Shown: one piece after another, positions 9,149 through 19,400 of the stretch
How the letters are laid out: each line of letters opens with the position of its first letter
Position numbering within the stretch: position 1 is the first letter of the stretch
Assembly: GCA_944322345.1 (NCBI GenBank)
Contig: CALUOO010000001.1
Coordinates: forward strand, 124,001 to 188,000
Direction: 5' to 3'
Origin: an uncultured Bacteroides sp.
GTDB lineage: Bacteria > Bacteroidota > Bacteroidia > Bacteroidales > Bacteroidaceae
DNA length: 64,000 bases
The notes under the pieces: model-generated
Told to the model about the DNA's origin: nothing
The model's input: the letters and a program-made list of their open reading frames with translations, nothing else
The model's database searches: none
Made by a program: the position numbers and the translations under genes

Positions 9149-11494
9149 TCATTTTTCCGACCGTGTTGTCAAGGAGTAAGGTTTATCCTCTGCTGCCAAT
9201 CCGCGACGCTTATTGGGCGACGAGGCCATCTTGAACTCCCATTTGCCACCTTTCAATATGTCCGCATGAGTGACATACATTTTGTCATATTCCTTTCCGT
9301 CAATCTTCAGCGACCGTACATATCGGTTCTTGTCGCTTACCCCCGGTGCTACAATTTCCAGCACATTTCCGTTAGGAAGTTTCAGCTTCAGATATGGCAG
9401 ATAAGGAGCTCCCAGAACATATTGGTCTGTACCCGGACATACAGGATAAAATCCCATGACTGAGAAGAGATACCATGCAGACATCTGACCGCAGTCATCA
9501 TTGCCGCCCAGTCCGTTGATATCGTTACGATACATCTTGTTCAGAATCTCACGCAGCCAATACTGAGTTTTCCATGGCTGCGATGTCCATGCATACAGGT
9601 AAGGGACATGATGGCTGGGTTCGTTGCCGTGTACATATCCACCCACCAGACAATCTGCTGTAATATCCTCGTTCTTCTCATAATATTTCTTCGGTAGGTC
9701 CATCGAGAACAGTTCGTCGAGCTTACGGACAAACTCCTTTTCACCACCCATCAGCTCCATTACTCCGAATACATCGTGAGGAACATGGAATGAGAAATTC
9801 CACGAGTTGCCTTCGATAAATCCTTCTCCATGTGTCTGAAGCACATCAAAGTCTTTCTTGAATGTGCCATCGCTATAGCGGGGACGGGCAAATCCGATTG
9901 TCTTGTCGTAAATATTACGATAGTTCAATGCACGCTTCCGATAAGTCTCGGCCACCTCCTGATTGCCTTCTTTCAAAGCTGCCTGATAGATAGTCCAGTC
10001 ATCATATGCATATTCCAATGTGGTAGATGCTGCTGTGCCACTCTCGTTCAGAGGAACATATCCAAGTTTCATATAGCTGCCCACCCCTTCGTAATAAGGA
10101 ACAGTAGAAGTTGTAACCATCGCCTTCAACGCTTCGCCGCTCTTATCGTGAAGCACACCTTTCGTAATGGCATCCGACAAAACGGAAGTGGCATGATAGC
10201 CGCTCATACACCAGTTCTCATTTCCCATGTGGCTCCATACGGGCAACATGCCATGGACACTCTGCTGCTGATGCCTGATCATCGACATCACCATATCATG
10301 ACTGCGTTCTGGCTTAATCAGATTCAAGAAGGGATGTTCTGCACGGTAAGTATCCCACAGCGAGAAAACGGTATAATTGGTAAAATCCTTAGCCTCGTGA
10401 ATATTATGATCGAGTCCTCTGTATTTTCCATCCACATCCATATAGACAGAGGGGTTGATCATTGTATGATAAAGCGAAGTATAAAACATGGCCTTCTGAT
10501 CCGGTGTACCTTCTATTTCAAAATGATCCAGCTCCTCGTTCCATGCATCCGATGCTTCCTTAGCCAGCTGTTCGAAGCTCTTTCCGGCAGCTTCGGCCTG
10601 TAGATTTTTAACCGCTCCTTCTGTGCTGACCGCAGACAGGGCAACCTTCACTACCAGCTCCGGATGTTCTGCCGTATCGAAATTAAAATAGGCCACAATC
10701 TTTCTGCCGGTTATTTCAGGAAAATTTTTCTCCATGTTGAAACGACGCCAGAAGCCATTATAAAGTACCTTCTGCCGGTCTTTATATCCGTAGTCTTTAA
10801 TCGGTTGCGACAGAGAAATGGCAAAATACGTATAATTGGTGCGTGCCCAGCCGTTTGTCACACGATAACCGGTAATCAGCGTATCATTCTCTACACGCAG
10901 ATTAGCCCACAATACCTTTCCATCATAATTGTAGATGCCATGTATCAAATCGAGAATCAGATGACCGTCTTTCCCCTTTGGAAACGTATATTTATGAACA
11001 CCCACCCGCTGGGTAGCTGTCATTTGCGCCTTGATGCCATAATCGTCAAGCATCACTTCGTAGTATCCCGGCACTGCCTTTTCGGTGTCGTGCGAAAAGC
11101 GCGAACGGTATCCTTCTCCCGGATGGCCGGCACGTCCCGGATTCAGTTTGATGTCACCCACTGCAGGCATAATCAGAATATCACCCAAATCAGAGTGACC
11201 GGTTCCGCTTAAATGGGTATGGCTGAAACCTACGATTGTATTGTCCCTGTACTGATACCCTGCACAGTATTCATAAACATTCTTCTGATAAGCCCCGTCT
11301 ACACTATGAGGAATAGTATCCGTATCTGGGCTCAACTGCACGAGTCCGAAAGGAGTACATGCCCCCGGAAAAGTATGTCCCATTCCGTTTGTCCCAATAA
11401 TGGGATTTACATAATCTACAGGCTGCTGGGCTTTAAGTGAAAGCGTACAAGCTGACAAAGCTATCAGCGAAAGGAAAACATTTCTTATCATCAT
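9149..11494 (-). CDS. Secreted GH92 exo-alpha-mannosidase
   Basis: 781 residues from the ATG at 11494; the longer frame back to 11539 would put 15 hydrophilic residues before the signal peptide. Family motifs are complete: YVNPIIGTNGMGHTFPGA, THLSGTGHSD, candidate acid Glu561 in FIEGNSWNF, HGNEPSHH and GNDDCGQMSAWY (Asp666, Asp667). The leader MMIRNVFLSLIALSAC matches a short lipobox (LSAC), but an ordinary cleavage site (LKA-Q) follows, so anchoring is undecided. It closely resembles the GH92 at 5928-8261 in its GNDDCGQ motif and differs from the one at 13796-16072. It is probably the first gene of the GH92-BSP-GH92 operon. Confidence 0.93.
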   Translation of the reverse strand: MMIRNVFLSLIALSACTLSLKAQQPVDYVNPIIGTNGMGHTFPGACTPFGLVQLSPDTDTIPHSVDGAYQKNVYEYCAGYQYRDNTIVGFSHTHLSGTGHSDLGDILIMPAVGDIKLNPGRAGHPGEGYRSRFSHDTEKAVPGYYEVMLDDYGIKAQMTATQRVGVHKYTFPKGKDGHLILDLIHGIYNYDGKVLWANLRVENDTLITGYRVTNGWARTNYTYFAISLSQPIKDYGYKDRQKVLYNGFWRRFNMEKNFPEITGRKIVAYFNFDTAEHPELVVKVALSAVSTEGAVKNLQAEAAGKSFEQLAKEASDAWNEELDHFEIEGTPDQKAMFYTSLYHTMINPSVYMDVDGKYRGLDHNIHEAKDFTNYTVFSLWDTYRAEHPFLNLIKPERSHDMVMSMIRHQQQSVHGMLPVWSHMGNENWCMSGYHATSVLSDAITKGVLHDKSGEALKAMVTTSTVPYYEGVGSYMKLGYVPLNESGTAASTTLEYAYDDWTIYQAALKEGNQEVAETYRKRALNYRNIYDKTIGFARPRYSDGTFKKDFDVLQTHGEGFIEGNSWNFSFHVPHDVFGVMELMGGEKEFVRKLDELFSMDLPKKYYEKNEDITADCLVGGYVHGNEPSHHVPYLYAWTSQPWKTQYWLREILNKMYRNDINGLGGNDDCGQMSAWYLFSVMGFYPVCPGTDQYVLGAPYLPYLKLKLPNGNVLEIVAPGVSDKNRYVRSLKIDGKEYDKMYVTHADILKGGKWEFKMASSPNKRRGLAAEDKPYSLTTRSEK

Positions 11495-11641
11495 ATAATC
11501 ACGAATTATAATATACAGTAGTTGTCTGACAATATGCAAAGAAAATGATTTCAGCTGAATTATGTATCTCTCACAGTGACTTTTTTATAAAGAAACAAGA
11601 AAAGTCCGAGATGAGTACAAAAGGTAAAATAGAGCACAACG

Positions 11642-11649
11642 CAAATATA
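11642..11649 (-). promoter_or_regulatory. Possible -7 box for the GH92-BSP-GH92 operon
   Basis: TATATTTG on the - strand matches TAnnTTTG about 150 bases before the GH92 start. No good -33 box is seen. It lies between the two copies of a 12-base direct repeat. Confidence 0.3.
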
Positions 11650-11970
11650 TGGTTATAAAGCATTTATAAATTTGCAATGTACAATTAGAGCACAACGTAC
11701 AAACCTCAGAAAAGTCAATATATACGTAAACAGCGCACAAGCAGGAATAGAGGGACAAACACTATCGAACGTCAAAGTCCGCCGGAATAACGTTTCAGAC
11801 AACGGAGAAAAGAAAAAATGCAGCTGTAATCTTTTTCCAAGAGCCCTATGCCTGAATTGCCAGATAAGCCATGGATATAATGACAATATATAAAAACGAA
11901 CCACACTAACATTATCACTTTTATACAATGATGCTGGTCATCAGGCAGAGCTATATCAGATAAAATAATA

Positions 11971-12034
11971 GCCAACCTTTCCCCGTTTGTTGGCAAAGGT
12001 TAGCTGACAGATTGGGAAAGGTTAGCCAACAAAC
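11971..12034. repeat. 22-base repeat family, array A
   Basis: Two tandem units in + orientation (AAAGG cores at 11995 and 12017, 22 bases apart) plus one inverted unit (11971-11984). The outer segments GTTTGTTGGC (11985-11994) and GCCAACAAAC (12025-12034) are perfect inverted repeats. The inverted unit can pair instead with the neighbouring core, so two foldings compete. The array begins 14 bases beyond the M60 peptidase stop. Confidence 0.85.
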
Positions 12035-12048
12035 CCGCAATCAATACA

Positions 12049-13581
12049 CTAATCCATCAGTCTCGTAACATCCTTTTCCGGCTTCGGATATTTCTTGGAT
12101 GCAATATACTTCTTGGTTTCTTCCACCATCTTAGGGGTTATTTCGAAACGATAGTTGGCATAATCGCCAATATCAAATGTTCCGGTTACAAAGAATCCCC
12201 ATGCTTCAAAAAAGTCGGTTAGATCAGTTTTCAATAAATCGCAGGTCACTTTGGCAAATTCATACATATTATTAATGGAAGCATTACCCGTACCTTTATG
12301 AGGATGATTGCGCATGTATTCCATCAGATCTGCATAAAAATCTGCATACCCCTTTTCTTTGGCATACAGATAGAGCTGCCAAAACGGAACCAACTTCTGG
12401 AAAGGATCGCCCACGCACATGATGAAAGGTTTCTCTTCTGCATCAAGCACACTCTTGAAAGCGGCTTCATAGTTCTTCGCCTCACTCAAGCGACTCGGTT
12501 TGCCGGCCAAAGTAGTCACATACATCGTGAAAAGGTTGTTGCTCACCTCGGTCATTCCACCCCATGTCAGCTGCGGACTCATTTGCATCACATGTCCTAT
12601 TTCGTGATTGACTCCCCAGTCTGTATAAATCTCAGCTCCTACAGCCGATTTCATTGTCCCTTCATCTCCCAGAAAAGCGACTCCGTCACCATCGCGAAAC
12701 ATGAAATAATTATAGTTGACACGTGCCAGAATACGTTTGTCAGGGACACGGTTATATTTCAAAGCGCCATTAAACGTATACTGCTGCTGCATGATTTTGT
12801 CGTATGCTTCGGCTAGTTCTTTTCCTTTTCCATAATCAAATTTCTTCAGATATTCTACGGGATAGGCAAGCTGCATGTAGCGAGTTTTCACATCCATAAT
12901 AGGGCTGACAGCATTATCCAGCAAGCGGTTCCAGTCCTCATTTGTCTGATGCTCGGCATCAAAATATCCGTTAGCCTTTCCGGTAACAAAATGAATGGTA
13001 ATGGCCGGAGCGTTCTCCGGATCGTCAGCAAAATAGTCGATATACACATTACCGGCTTTCTCTACATAAATGACATTCACTCCTTCGTGCAATGGAATGA
13101 CCTGTTTTTTTAATCCCCATCCCTGAGGATCTTGAGTCGGTTCAAAACCCGGAGTAGGCTGGCGCATCCATTCGGGAATAAGCAGTGAGATGTGGCGTCC
13201 ATGTAAATCGCCCACCAACACGACATTCTCTCCCTGCTCCAGATAAACTCCGGTCATGTTTTCATAACGACTATACCCATTGTACAACTTTAACTTTTCC
13301 TCCAACACTTTGTCCGAAGGAATCGGTTTATAGCTATTCAGTAAATATTGGGATTGATAGTCACCCTTTGATTGTTGTTCGGCCAACTGCCGCATCAACG
13401 GACTGCTAAACTGCTTAAGATGTTTACTTTTAAATCCCTTCACCAGTTCCGAAGCTGTCCAATCATTAAAGAATTGCAAATCTTTCGTAATAGCTTGTGT
13501 AGAATAAGAGGGAGTCTGCCCGAACAGAGCTGTTCCCATACAGCAAAAAGCTGCTACTGTCCACATCCGTAGTGCCTTCAT
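12049..13581 (-). CDS. Secreted M60-like (enhancin/mucinase type) zinc metallopeptidase
   Basis: M60-like peptidases cleave mucins and other O-glycosylated proteins, commonly in gut commensals. The 510-residue protein carries the gluzincin motif HEIGH (326-330) with third ligand Glu345 in WGGMTE, fitting HEXXHX(8,28)E, and a signal peptide (MKALRMWTVAAF..LFGQ). I chose the ATG at 13581; a well-formed promoter (13627-13659) lies upstream of it and overlaps the alternative start at 13629. No carbohydrate-binding module is seen, unlike many family members. Standing between GH92 mannosidases, it probably opens a mannosylated or mucin-type glycoprotein; that is inference. Confidence 0.88.
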   Translation of the reverse strand: MKALRMWTVAAFCCMGTALFGQTPSYSTQAITKDLQFFNDWTASELVKGFKSKHLKQFSSPLMRQLAEQQSKGDYQSQYLLNSYKPIPSDKVLEEKLKLYNGYSRYENMTGVYLEQGENVVLVGDLHGRHISLLIPEWMRQPTPGFEPTQDPQGWGLKKQVIPLHEGVNVIYVEKAGNVYIDYFADDPENAPAITIHFVTGKANGYFDAEHQTNEDWNRLLDNAVSPIMDVKTRYMQLAYPVEYLKKFDYGKGKELAEAYDKIMQQQYTFNGALKYNRVPDKRILARVNYNYFMFRDGDGVAFLGDEGTMKSAVGAEIYTDWGVNHEIGHVMQMSPQLTWGGMTEVSNNLFTMYVTTLAGKPSRLSEAKNYEAAFKSVLDAEEKPFIMCVGDPFQKLVPFWQLYLYAKEKGYADFYADLMEYMRNHPHKGTGNASINNMYEFAKVTCDLLKTDLTDFFEAWGFFVTGTFDIGDYANYRFEITPKMVEETKKYIASKKYPKPEKDVTRLMD

Positions 13582-13626
13582 GTTTAATGTTTTTTTATGG
13601 TTTAGTTTAATTTTGAGAATTCTTGA

Positions 13627-13659
13627 CAAAGATAGAGTTTATCCCGATGAAAAAGCAAA
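13627..13659 (-). promoter_or_regulatory. Promoter of the M60 peptidase gene
   Basis: On the - strand a TTTG box (13656-13659), 21 bases, then TATCTTTG (13627-13634) match the Bacteroidota -33/-7 pattern. The leader would be about 40 bases. An AACGTTT copy lies just upstream at 13707-13713. Confidence 0.75.
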
Positions 13660-13729
13660 CCTTCAGATGAAATGTAGATACAGTTTGTATATAAAAGGTA
13701 TTTTTTAACGTTTTCACCCACATACCAAT

Positions 13730-13769
13730 AAAAAAGTGGCAATAGACGTAACAGCCATCTATTGCCACT
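13730..13769 (-). terminator. Rho-independent terminator of GH92
   Basis: AGTGGCAATAGA (13735-13746) and TCTATTGCCACT (13758-13769) form a perfect 12-bp stem with an 11-base loop, followed on the - strand by a T-run. It lies 27 bases beyond the GH92 stop. Confidence 0.9.
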
Positions 13770-13795
13770 GATTTATATATTAACCGATGAAAGAT

Positions 13796-16072
13796 TTACT
13801 TCTTCAACTCTTTTGAGAATGAATAAGGAGCATCATCATCATTGATACCTCTCTTCTTATTGGGCTCATCGCTCATTTCTACTTCGATAGTTCCTCCCTT
13901 CATCAGATCCTCATGACGGAAATAGTTCTTGGTATAGTTCTTACCGTTCATGCTCATAGACTTGATATAATAGTTCTCATCACTATTTTCAGGAGCATCA
14001 ATCACAAGTTCCTTACCGTTCTCAAGGTGAATTGTAGCTTTTTTGAACAGCGGAGCTCCCAAAGCATATTCATTGCTACCCGGACATACAGGATAAAAAC
14101 CTAATGCAGAGAACACATACCATGCAGAAGTCTGACCGTTGTCCTCATCACCGCAATAACCATCAGCCTGAGGAGTATACATTCTATCCATCACCTGACG
14201 CAACCAGTATTGAGCCTTCCACGGTTCTCCTGCATAATCGTACATATAAATCATATGCTGAATAGGCTGGTTTCCATGAGCATAGTTACCCATATTCATG
14301 ACTGTCATCTCACGAATCTCATGGATAACACCACCATAATAACTATCATCAAAAATAGGTGGTACGGCAAATACAGAATCCAGCATCTGTACAAACTCTT
14401 TCTTACCGCCCATCAGATCGATCAATCCTTGAGGATCGTGGAATACAGACCATGAATAGTGCCAGCTATTACCTTCAGTAAAGGCATCTCCCCATTTCAA
14501 CGGAGAGAACGGTGACTGGAAAGTACCATCTGCATTACGTCCGCGCATCAGCTTAGATTCTTTATCATACACGTTCTTATAGTTCATCGCGCGTTTTGCA
14601 TAAAGTTCGATTTCTTTCTTCGGACGTTTCAGCTCTTTTGCTAATTTATAAATACACCAGTCATCATAGGCGTATTCCAATGTACGAGCCGTATTCTCAT
14701 TAATCTTAACATCATAAGGAACATATCCAAGCTTATTGTAGTACTCATGTCCCAAACGTCCGGTAGAAGGTACTTTAGGATGAACATTTTCAGTACCATG
14801 TACCAAACCCTCATACAATGCTTCAACATCTTCTACCTTCACTCCCTTCATATAAGCATCTACCAGAACAGAAGCCGAGTTGTTACCAATCATACAACCA
14901 CGATGACCGGGACTAGCCCATTCGGGGAAGAAACCACTTTCTTTATAAGTATTAATCAACCCTTCCTGGATTTCTTTATTTACAGAAGGATAAGCAAAAT
15001 TCAGCAATGGGAACAGACAACGGAAAGTATCCCAAAAACCTGTATCTGTGTACATATAACCCGGAAGAACCTTTCCATTGTAAGGACTATAATGAACCGG
15101 TTTGCCAGATTCGTCCAATTCATAGAATTTACGAGGGAACAAAAGCGAACGATACAAACATGAGTAGAATGTGCGATATTGATCCAATGATCCGCCTTCT
15201 ACTTCAATCTTACCAAGAACTTTGTTCCATGCCTCTTTACCATCATTTGCAATTTGTTCCAACGACTCATTTCCAAGTTCCTTCAGATTACGTTCTGCCT
15301 GTTCAAGACTGATAAATGAAGAAGCAACACGTGCATGCACTTTTTCACCCTTATGAGTCTGGAAACCGATGATTGCACCAGCATGGTTAGCCTTTTGCTC
15401 ATCAACATTTTCTTGTACAGCACCATCTTTAACAGTAGCTTTGTACGTAAAAGGCTTATCAAATTCAATAATAAAATAATTTTTGAAGTTTTCAGGAACT
15501 CCACCACTATTACGTGTAGTATATCCTACTATTCTGTTTGCTTCAGGAACTACCTTTACATAAGATCCTCTATCAAATGCATCTACTACTACATAAGAAT
15601 GATCATTTTCCGGGAAAGTAAAACGGAAAATAGCAGCGCGGTCTGTTGGAGCAATCTCAGTTACAACATCGTGCTCGGCAAGATATACTTTATAGTAATA
15701 TGGAGTTGACTCTTCTCCTTTATGAGAAAACCAACTAGCACGTTTTTCCTCATTGAATTCAGGTTTACCTACTATTGGCATAATTGAGAATTGACCGTAG
15801 TCATTAATCCACGGACTAGGCTGATGTGTCTGTTTGAATCCCCGGATCTTGTTAGCTGTATACACATACTGCCATCCGTCTCCCATCTTTCCAGTCTGCG
15901 GAGTCCAGAAGTTCATACCCCAAGGACGTGCTGTAGCCGGATACGTATTACCTGTTGATAACTCGAAAGTGGACTGCGTACCCATCAGCGGGTTAACGTA
16001 TTGAGTCCAATCTTTAGCTTGCAGTGCTAATGTGCAAAATAATACACAAAAAAATAAAAAGCGCCTGTTCAT
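13796..16072 (-). CDS. Secreted GH92 exo-alpha-mannosidase of a distinct subgroup
   Basis: 758 residues from the ATG at 16072, with signal peptide MNRRFLFFCVLFCTLALQA-K. The active-site motifs differ from the two other GH92 proteins here: FTEGNSWHY with Glu533, GNQPIQH instead of GNEPxHH, and GDEDNGQ with Asp642 and Asp644 instead of GNDDCGQ. Those three residue numbers equal the catalytic residues I recall for B. thetaiotaomicron Bt3990, an alpha-1,2-mannosidase; this comparison is from memory and needs an alignment. It has its own terminator and a probable own promoter, and is the first enzyme gene downstream of the regulator. Confidence 0.92.
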   Translation of the reverse strand: MNRRFLFFCVLFCTLALQAKDWTQYVNPLMGTQSTFELSTGNTYPATARPWGMNFWTPQTGKMGDGWQYVYTANKIRGFKQTHQPSPWINDYGQFSIMPIVGKPEFNEEKRASWFSHKGEESTPYYYKVYLAEHDVVTEIAPTDRAAIFRFTFPENDHSYVVVDAFDRGSYVKVVPEANRIVGYTTRNSGGVPENFKNYFIIEFDKPFTYKATVKDGAVQENVDEQKANHAGAIIGFQTHKGEKVHARVASSFISLEQAERNLKELGNESLEQIANDGKEAWNKVLGKIEVEGGSLDQYRTFYSCLYRSLLFPRKFYELDESGKPVHYSPYNGKVLPGYMYTDTGFWDTFRCLFPLLNFAYPSVNKEIQEGLINTYKESGFFPEWASPGHRGCMIGNNSASVLVDAYMKGVKVEDVEALYEGLVHGTENVHPKVPSTGRLGHEYYNKLGYVPYDVKINENTARTLEYAYDDWCIYKLAKELKRPKKEIELYAKRAMNYKNVYDKESKLMRGRNADGTFQSPFSPLKWGDAFTEGNSWHYSWSVFHDPQGLIDLMGGKKEFVQMLDSVFAVPPIFDDSYYGGVIHEIREMTVMNMGNYAHGNQPIQHMIYMYDYAGEPWKAQYWLRQVMDRMYTPQADGYCGDEDNGQTSAWYVFSALGFYPVCPGSNEYALGAPLFKKATIHLENGKELVIDAPENSDENYYIKSMSMNGKNYTKNYFRHEDLMKGGTIEVEMSDEPNKKRGINDDDAPYSFSKELKK

Positions 16073-16121
16073 GATAGTGTTTATATTGTTAAAAAAAATA
16101 AATATCAAAAGACTCTATTCT

Positions 16122-16129
16122 CAAATGTA
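16122..16129 (-). promoter_or_regulatory. Candidate -7 box of the GH92 gene
   Basis: TACATTTG on the - strand matches TAnnTTTG and would give a leader of about 45 bases. No TTTG box at 19-21 bases, as expected if an activator is needed. Confidence 0.5.
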
Positions 16130-16207
16130 TTAACAGACCATCCATAAACTACTTCAACATTTCAGTTCTACTGACATTTGCCTATTTAAAGAATGGAACT
16201 GTAAGCA

Positions 16208-16221
16208 TTTAAACGTTTAAA
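16208..16221. promoter_or_regulatory. Palindrome, candidate operator of the adjacent regulator
   Basis: TTTAAACGTTTAAA is a perfect 14-base palindrome about 80 bases upstream of the GH92 -7 box. Its central ten bases AAACGTTTAA recur exactly in the promoter of the regulator gene (19595-19604), overlapping the -33 box there. Confidence 0.4.
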
Positions 16222-16457
16222 GTAACTTTTTCAATGTATTTATTGGGTTTATCATTATTTTTTGCAATGATAGTAAAAGTTTTCTTTTCCGGCAAATGAA
16301 TAGCTACTTTATCAAATGGCTATGGCCTAAATAAAGTATACTTAAATAAAAAAAGACAGATCTAATACCATAAGAAATAGAGATGAGTCACAGTCTTGTT
16401 TGTATATAATATTTATCATTAATTAAATCCGGATTATAGATAAAAATAGCACTATCG

Positions 16458-19400
16458 TCATTGCTGAAATTTCTCCCTATAGTCTTTAGGTGTCATCCCA
16501 AATTTACGCATAAACTCTTTATAAAAATAGGAACGGCTCGAAATGCCTACATCTGTAATCACATCTTGAATAGACAAGTCTTTATTCAACAGTAATTTTG
16601 CAGCTTTTTCCATCCGGTAATTTTTAATCCAATCACTTGGAGACATGCCTGATACCTCCTTAAATTTGCGGTAAAACTGCCGTGGGCTCATTGACATTTC
16701 TTCCGCAATAAAGGAGGTACCCAAGTCTTCTTTATCCAGATTTCGTTCTATTACTGAAAGCAGTTTCTTAACAAATTCGCCTTGTCCATCCATACGACAT
16801 GGCATCTGATTAACAACTGAATCAACACCTTCTTGAGAATTACATGATTCAGAAACGATAGATTGAAAAAGCAGTTGTCTCTTTTCATCTGCAGTAAGTT
16901 GGTCGGAATTTGACACCAACTCAGTTATATACCCTTGAAGGACATCTGATTTGCACTGATGCTCTTCATCCGAAAGACATCTCTCACGTAATTGGTCACA
17001 TAATTGATAAGCTTTCTTATAAGTTTGAAAGATTGTACTCCCCTCTGATAAACATTCTTTTTGTTCTACATGTTTATTTACAGAACGATGTTTGAACAAA
17101 TATGCCAAACCTGCCATTACTAAAAAGGCCAACAAAGTATAAACTCCATATGCCCAAGAAGTCTGATACCAAGGGAAAGGAATTAAAATAGGTATAGAAA
17201 ATTGCTTATACTCTGTACCAAACACATCTTTCTTATAACGTACTCTGAAATTATAATTTCCTGCAGGAATCTGATTATAAGTAGCTTCTGTAATACTGCT
17301 AAACGGACTCCATTCAGCATCATAGCCCTCCAATTTATAGGAATATTCCAAATCATCCCCCCCAACATAATCTGGAGCAACGAATTTTATTCCTAATGAA
17401 ACATGTTTGCTATCCAACAAGATAGCCTTTCCATCAGCTGACAGATAATCGGTCAAATGAACTTTCGCCCCATTTACATATAAACTGCGCAATAATATAT
17501 CAGGATAGAATTCCGAAGCAATGGCCATTTCCTGCCCCATATAAAGCAGCCCATCATTTCCACCAAAAAACAAATTGCCTGTATAAGGACATTTATAATA
17601 AGCATCATCACTAAATTCTCCGATTTGTACCCCGCCAGTATAATAATAAGTGTGGAAAGACTGGTTCGTCGGATTATATTTAACTAATCCCTTATTGGTT
17701 CCAAGCCACAAAAAGTCATTGGCATCTTTCAAGATACCATGCACCATATCATTCAGAAGCCCTTGTTCACGCCCCAAATATTCGGCCGATACTCCACCAT
17801 TTTGAAAGTTTAAGACAACCAGCCCCGAAGTAGTTCCCACATAAAGCCTACCATCAGGGAAACGATACATACAAAGGACATCGTCTACAGACTTATTCAA
17901 CAATGCTTTTAAAGAAATGACCTGATAATTCTCTGTATACCTATTAAAGCGAATAACCCCCTTCCCTCGGCTTCCAAACCATAAAACTGAATCTCCTTCT
18001 GCAACCATAGAGAAAAACATTGTAATAGGTTGCCCCTCATGAAAAAAATGATAAGACTTTTCTCTTTTTATAGAAATTCTGTCATCTTCTCTATTAAGAA
18101 TTATCTTCTTTATTCCTTCCCCGGCAGTAGCCAGATATAACGTACTATCATTTTCTTCCAGAATAAAATGTATGTTCTTATTGCCATGTCCTAATGTACC
18201 GGTCACCTGGTGTAAACGATTGTCCACAAAAGAATAATAAAATAGTCCATTATCACCTGTTCCTACCCAAAATCCATCCATATAATGGCTCTGTCTCAAA
18301 GAATAAACCTGAAACTCTTTACTCCCTTTTTCATATAGAACTGCACTCTGACTAAAATCAGGGAAATAGACACTAGCCTTTAAAACATCCAAGTTACTAT
18401 TATAGTTTGGAACATGTAATAGCCCGTCTCCTTTAGTTCCAAACCATAAACCTCCATACTTATCTGTCATCAACGAGCGAACCTGCCTGCTCAAATTAGG
18501 AGACAAAGAATTCAACATCAAATTGGTAGCAATAGAATATTTCTTTGCATACATAATGACTCCCTGCCCATCCGATCCTACCCATAAAGTTCCCTGTCTG
18601 GTATCTTGGTATACATCAAAAACACGTACATTTCTGTCAATTATCTCTTCTTCATATCTATGAGAAGTTTTCAAACGAATCAGCCCATTTGTCCAAAAAG
18701 CAATAATAATATCTTCATAAAAAGGAACCACTCCCTTTATCTCACCATACTTCTGTATCAACCCTGCAATATTACGAATATATATCTTTGATTTCCGTGA
18801 AATATCATACATATACAAATCGTTGTCCGAATCAACAAAACAGAAGACATCATTCTGATAATAAATATAATGAATGGGCTTATTATGAAAAGTAGTAGAA
18901 AAAGGGTGAAGTGTTGATGATAAGGTGTCACCCTCAAAAGAATCCAATGAGAACTGGCTCATTTGTCCTACGGAAGAAACAGGGAATAGCCACAATTTAC
19001 CATCATCTGTAACAAAAGCCTTCGTCACAAGATTGTCAATTTTCAGATTCGGACATTCTACCCTGCAAAAACGACCCAAACGTGTATTATAATAGGCCAC
19101 CCAACCATATCCTACCAACCATGTATTTCCTTTCCGGTTAGAATGCACACAATACTCCTCTGGTACATCAAAATACTTCACCACTTTATTGAAGTCTGTA
19201 GAAAAAAGATTCAAGCCTGCATCAGTTTCAATCCAAAGATGGTGACCATCAGCCTGCGTGATACGATAAATGACATTATTTGTCAACCCGGTTACAGAAT
19301 CGGCCCTATAGACTTCCATTTCTTTTCCATCATAGCAATTGACGCCGTCGTAAGTACCAAACCACATCAGTCCGGCATTATCCTGGAATACTGATATGAC

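Larger units (their letters stand above)
11495..12048. other. Gene-free stretch upstream of GH92 with repeats
   Basis: About 550 bases hold a possible promoter (11642-11649), a 12-base direct repeat (11630-11641 and 11686-11697), an AACGTTT copy (11789-11795) and the 22-base repeat array at 11971-12034. A 91-codon open frame on the - strand (11653-11928) has no start context or composition that would support a gene. Confidence 0.5.
16073..16457. other. Regulatory region between regulator gene end and GH92 start
   Basis: This 385-base AT-rich gap holds a TAnnTTTG box (16122-16129, - strand) and a 14-base perfect palindrome (16208-16221) about 80 bases further upstream. I see no gene in it and no clear terminator for the regulator. 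Confidence 0.5.

Noticed and set aside
11653-11928. Small 91-codon gene in the gap before GH92
   Set aside because: No recognisable domain, no ribosome-binding site, and the frame runs through AT-rich repeat sequence.
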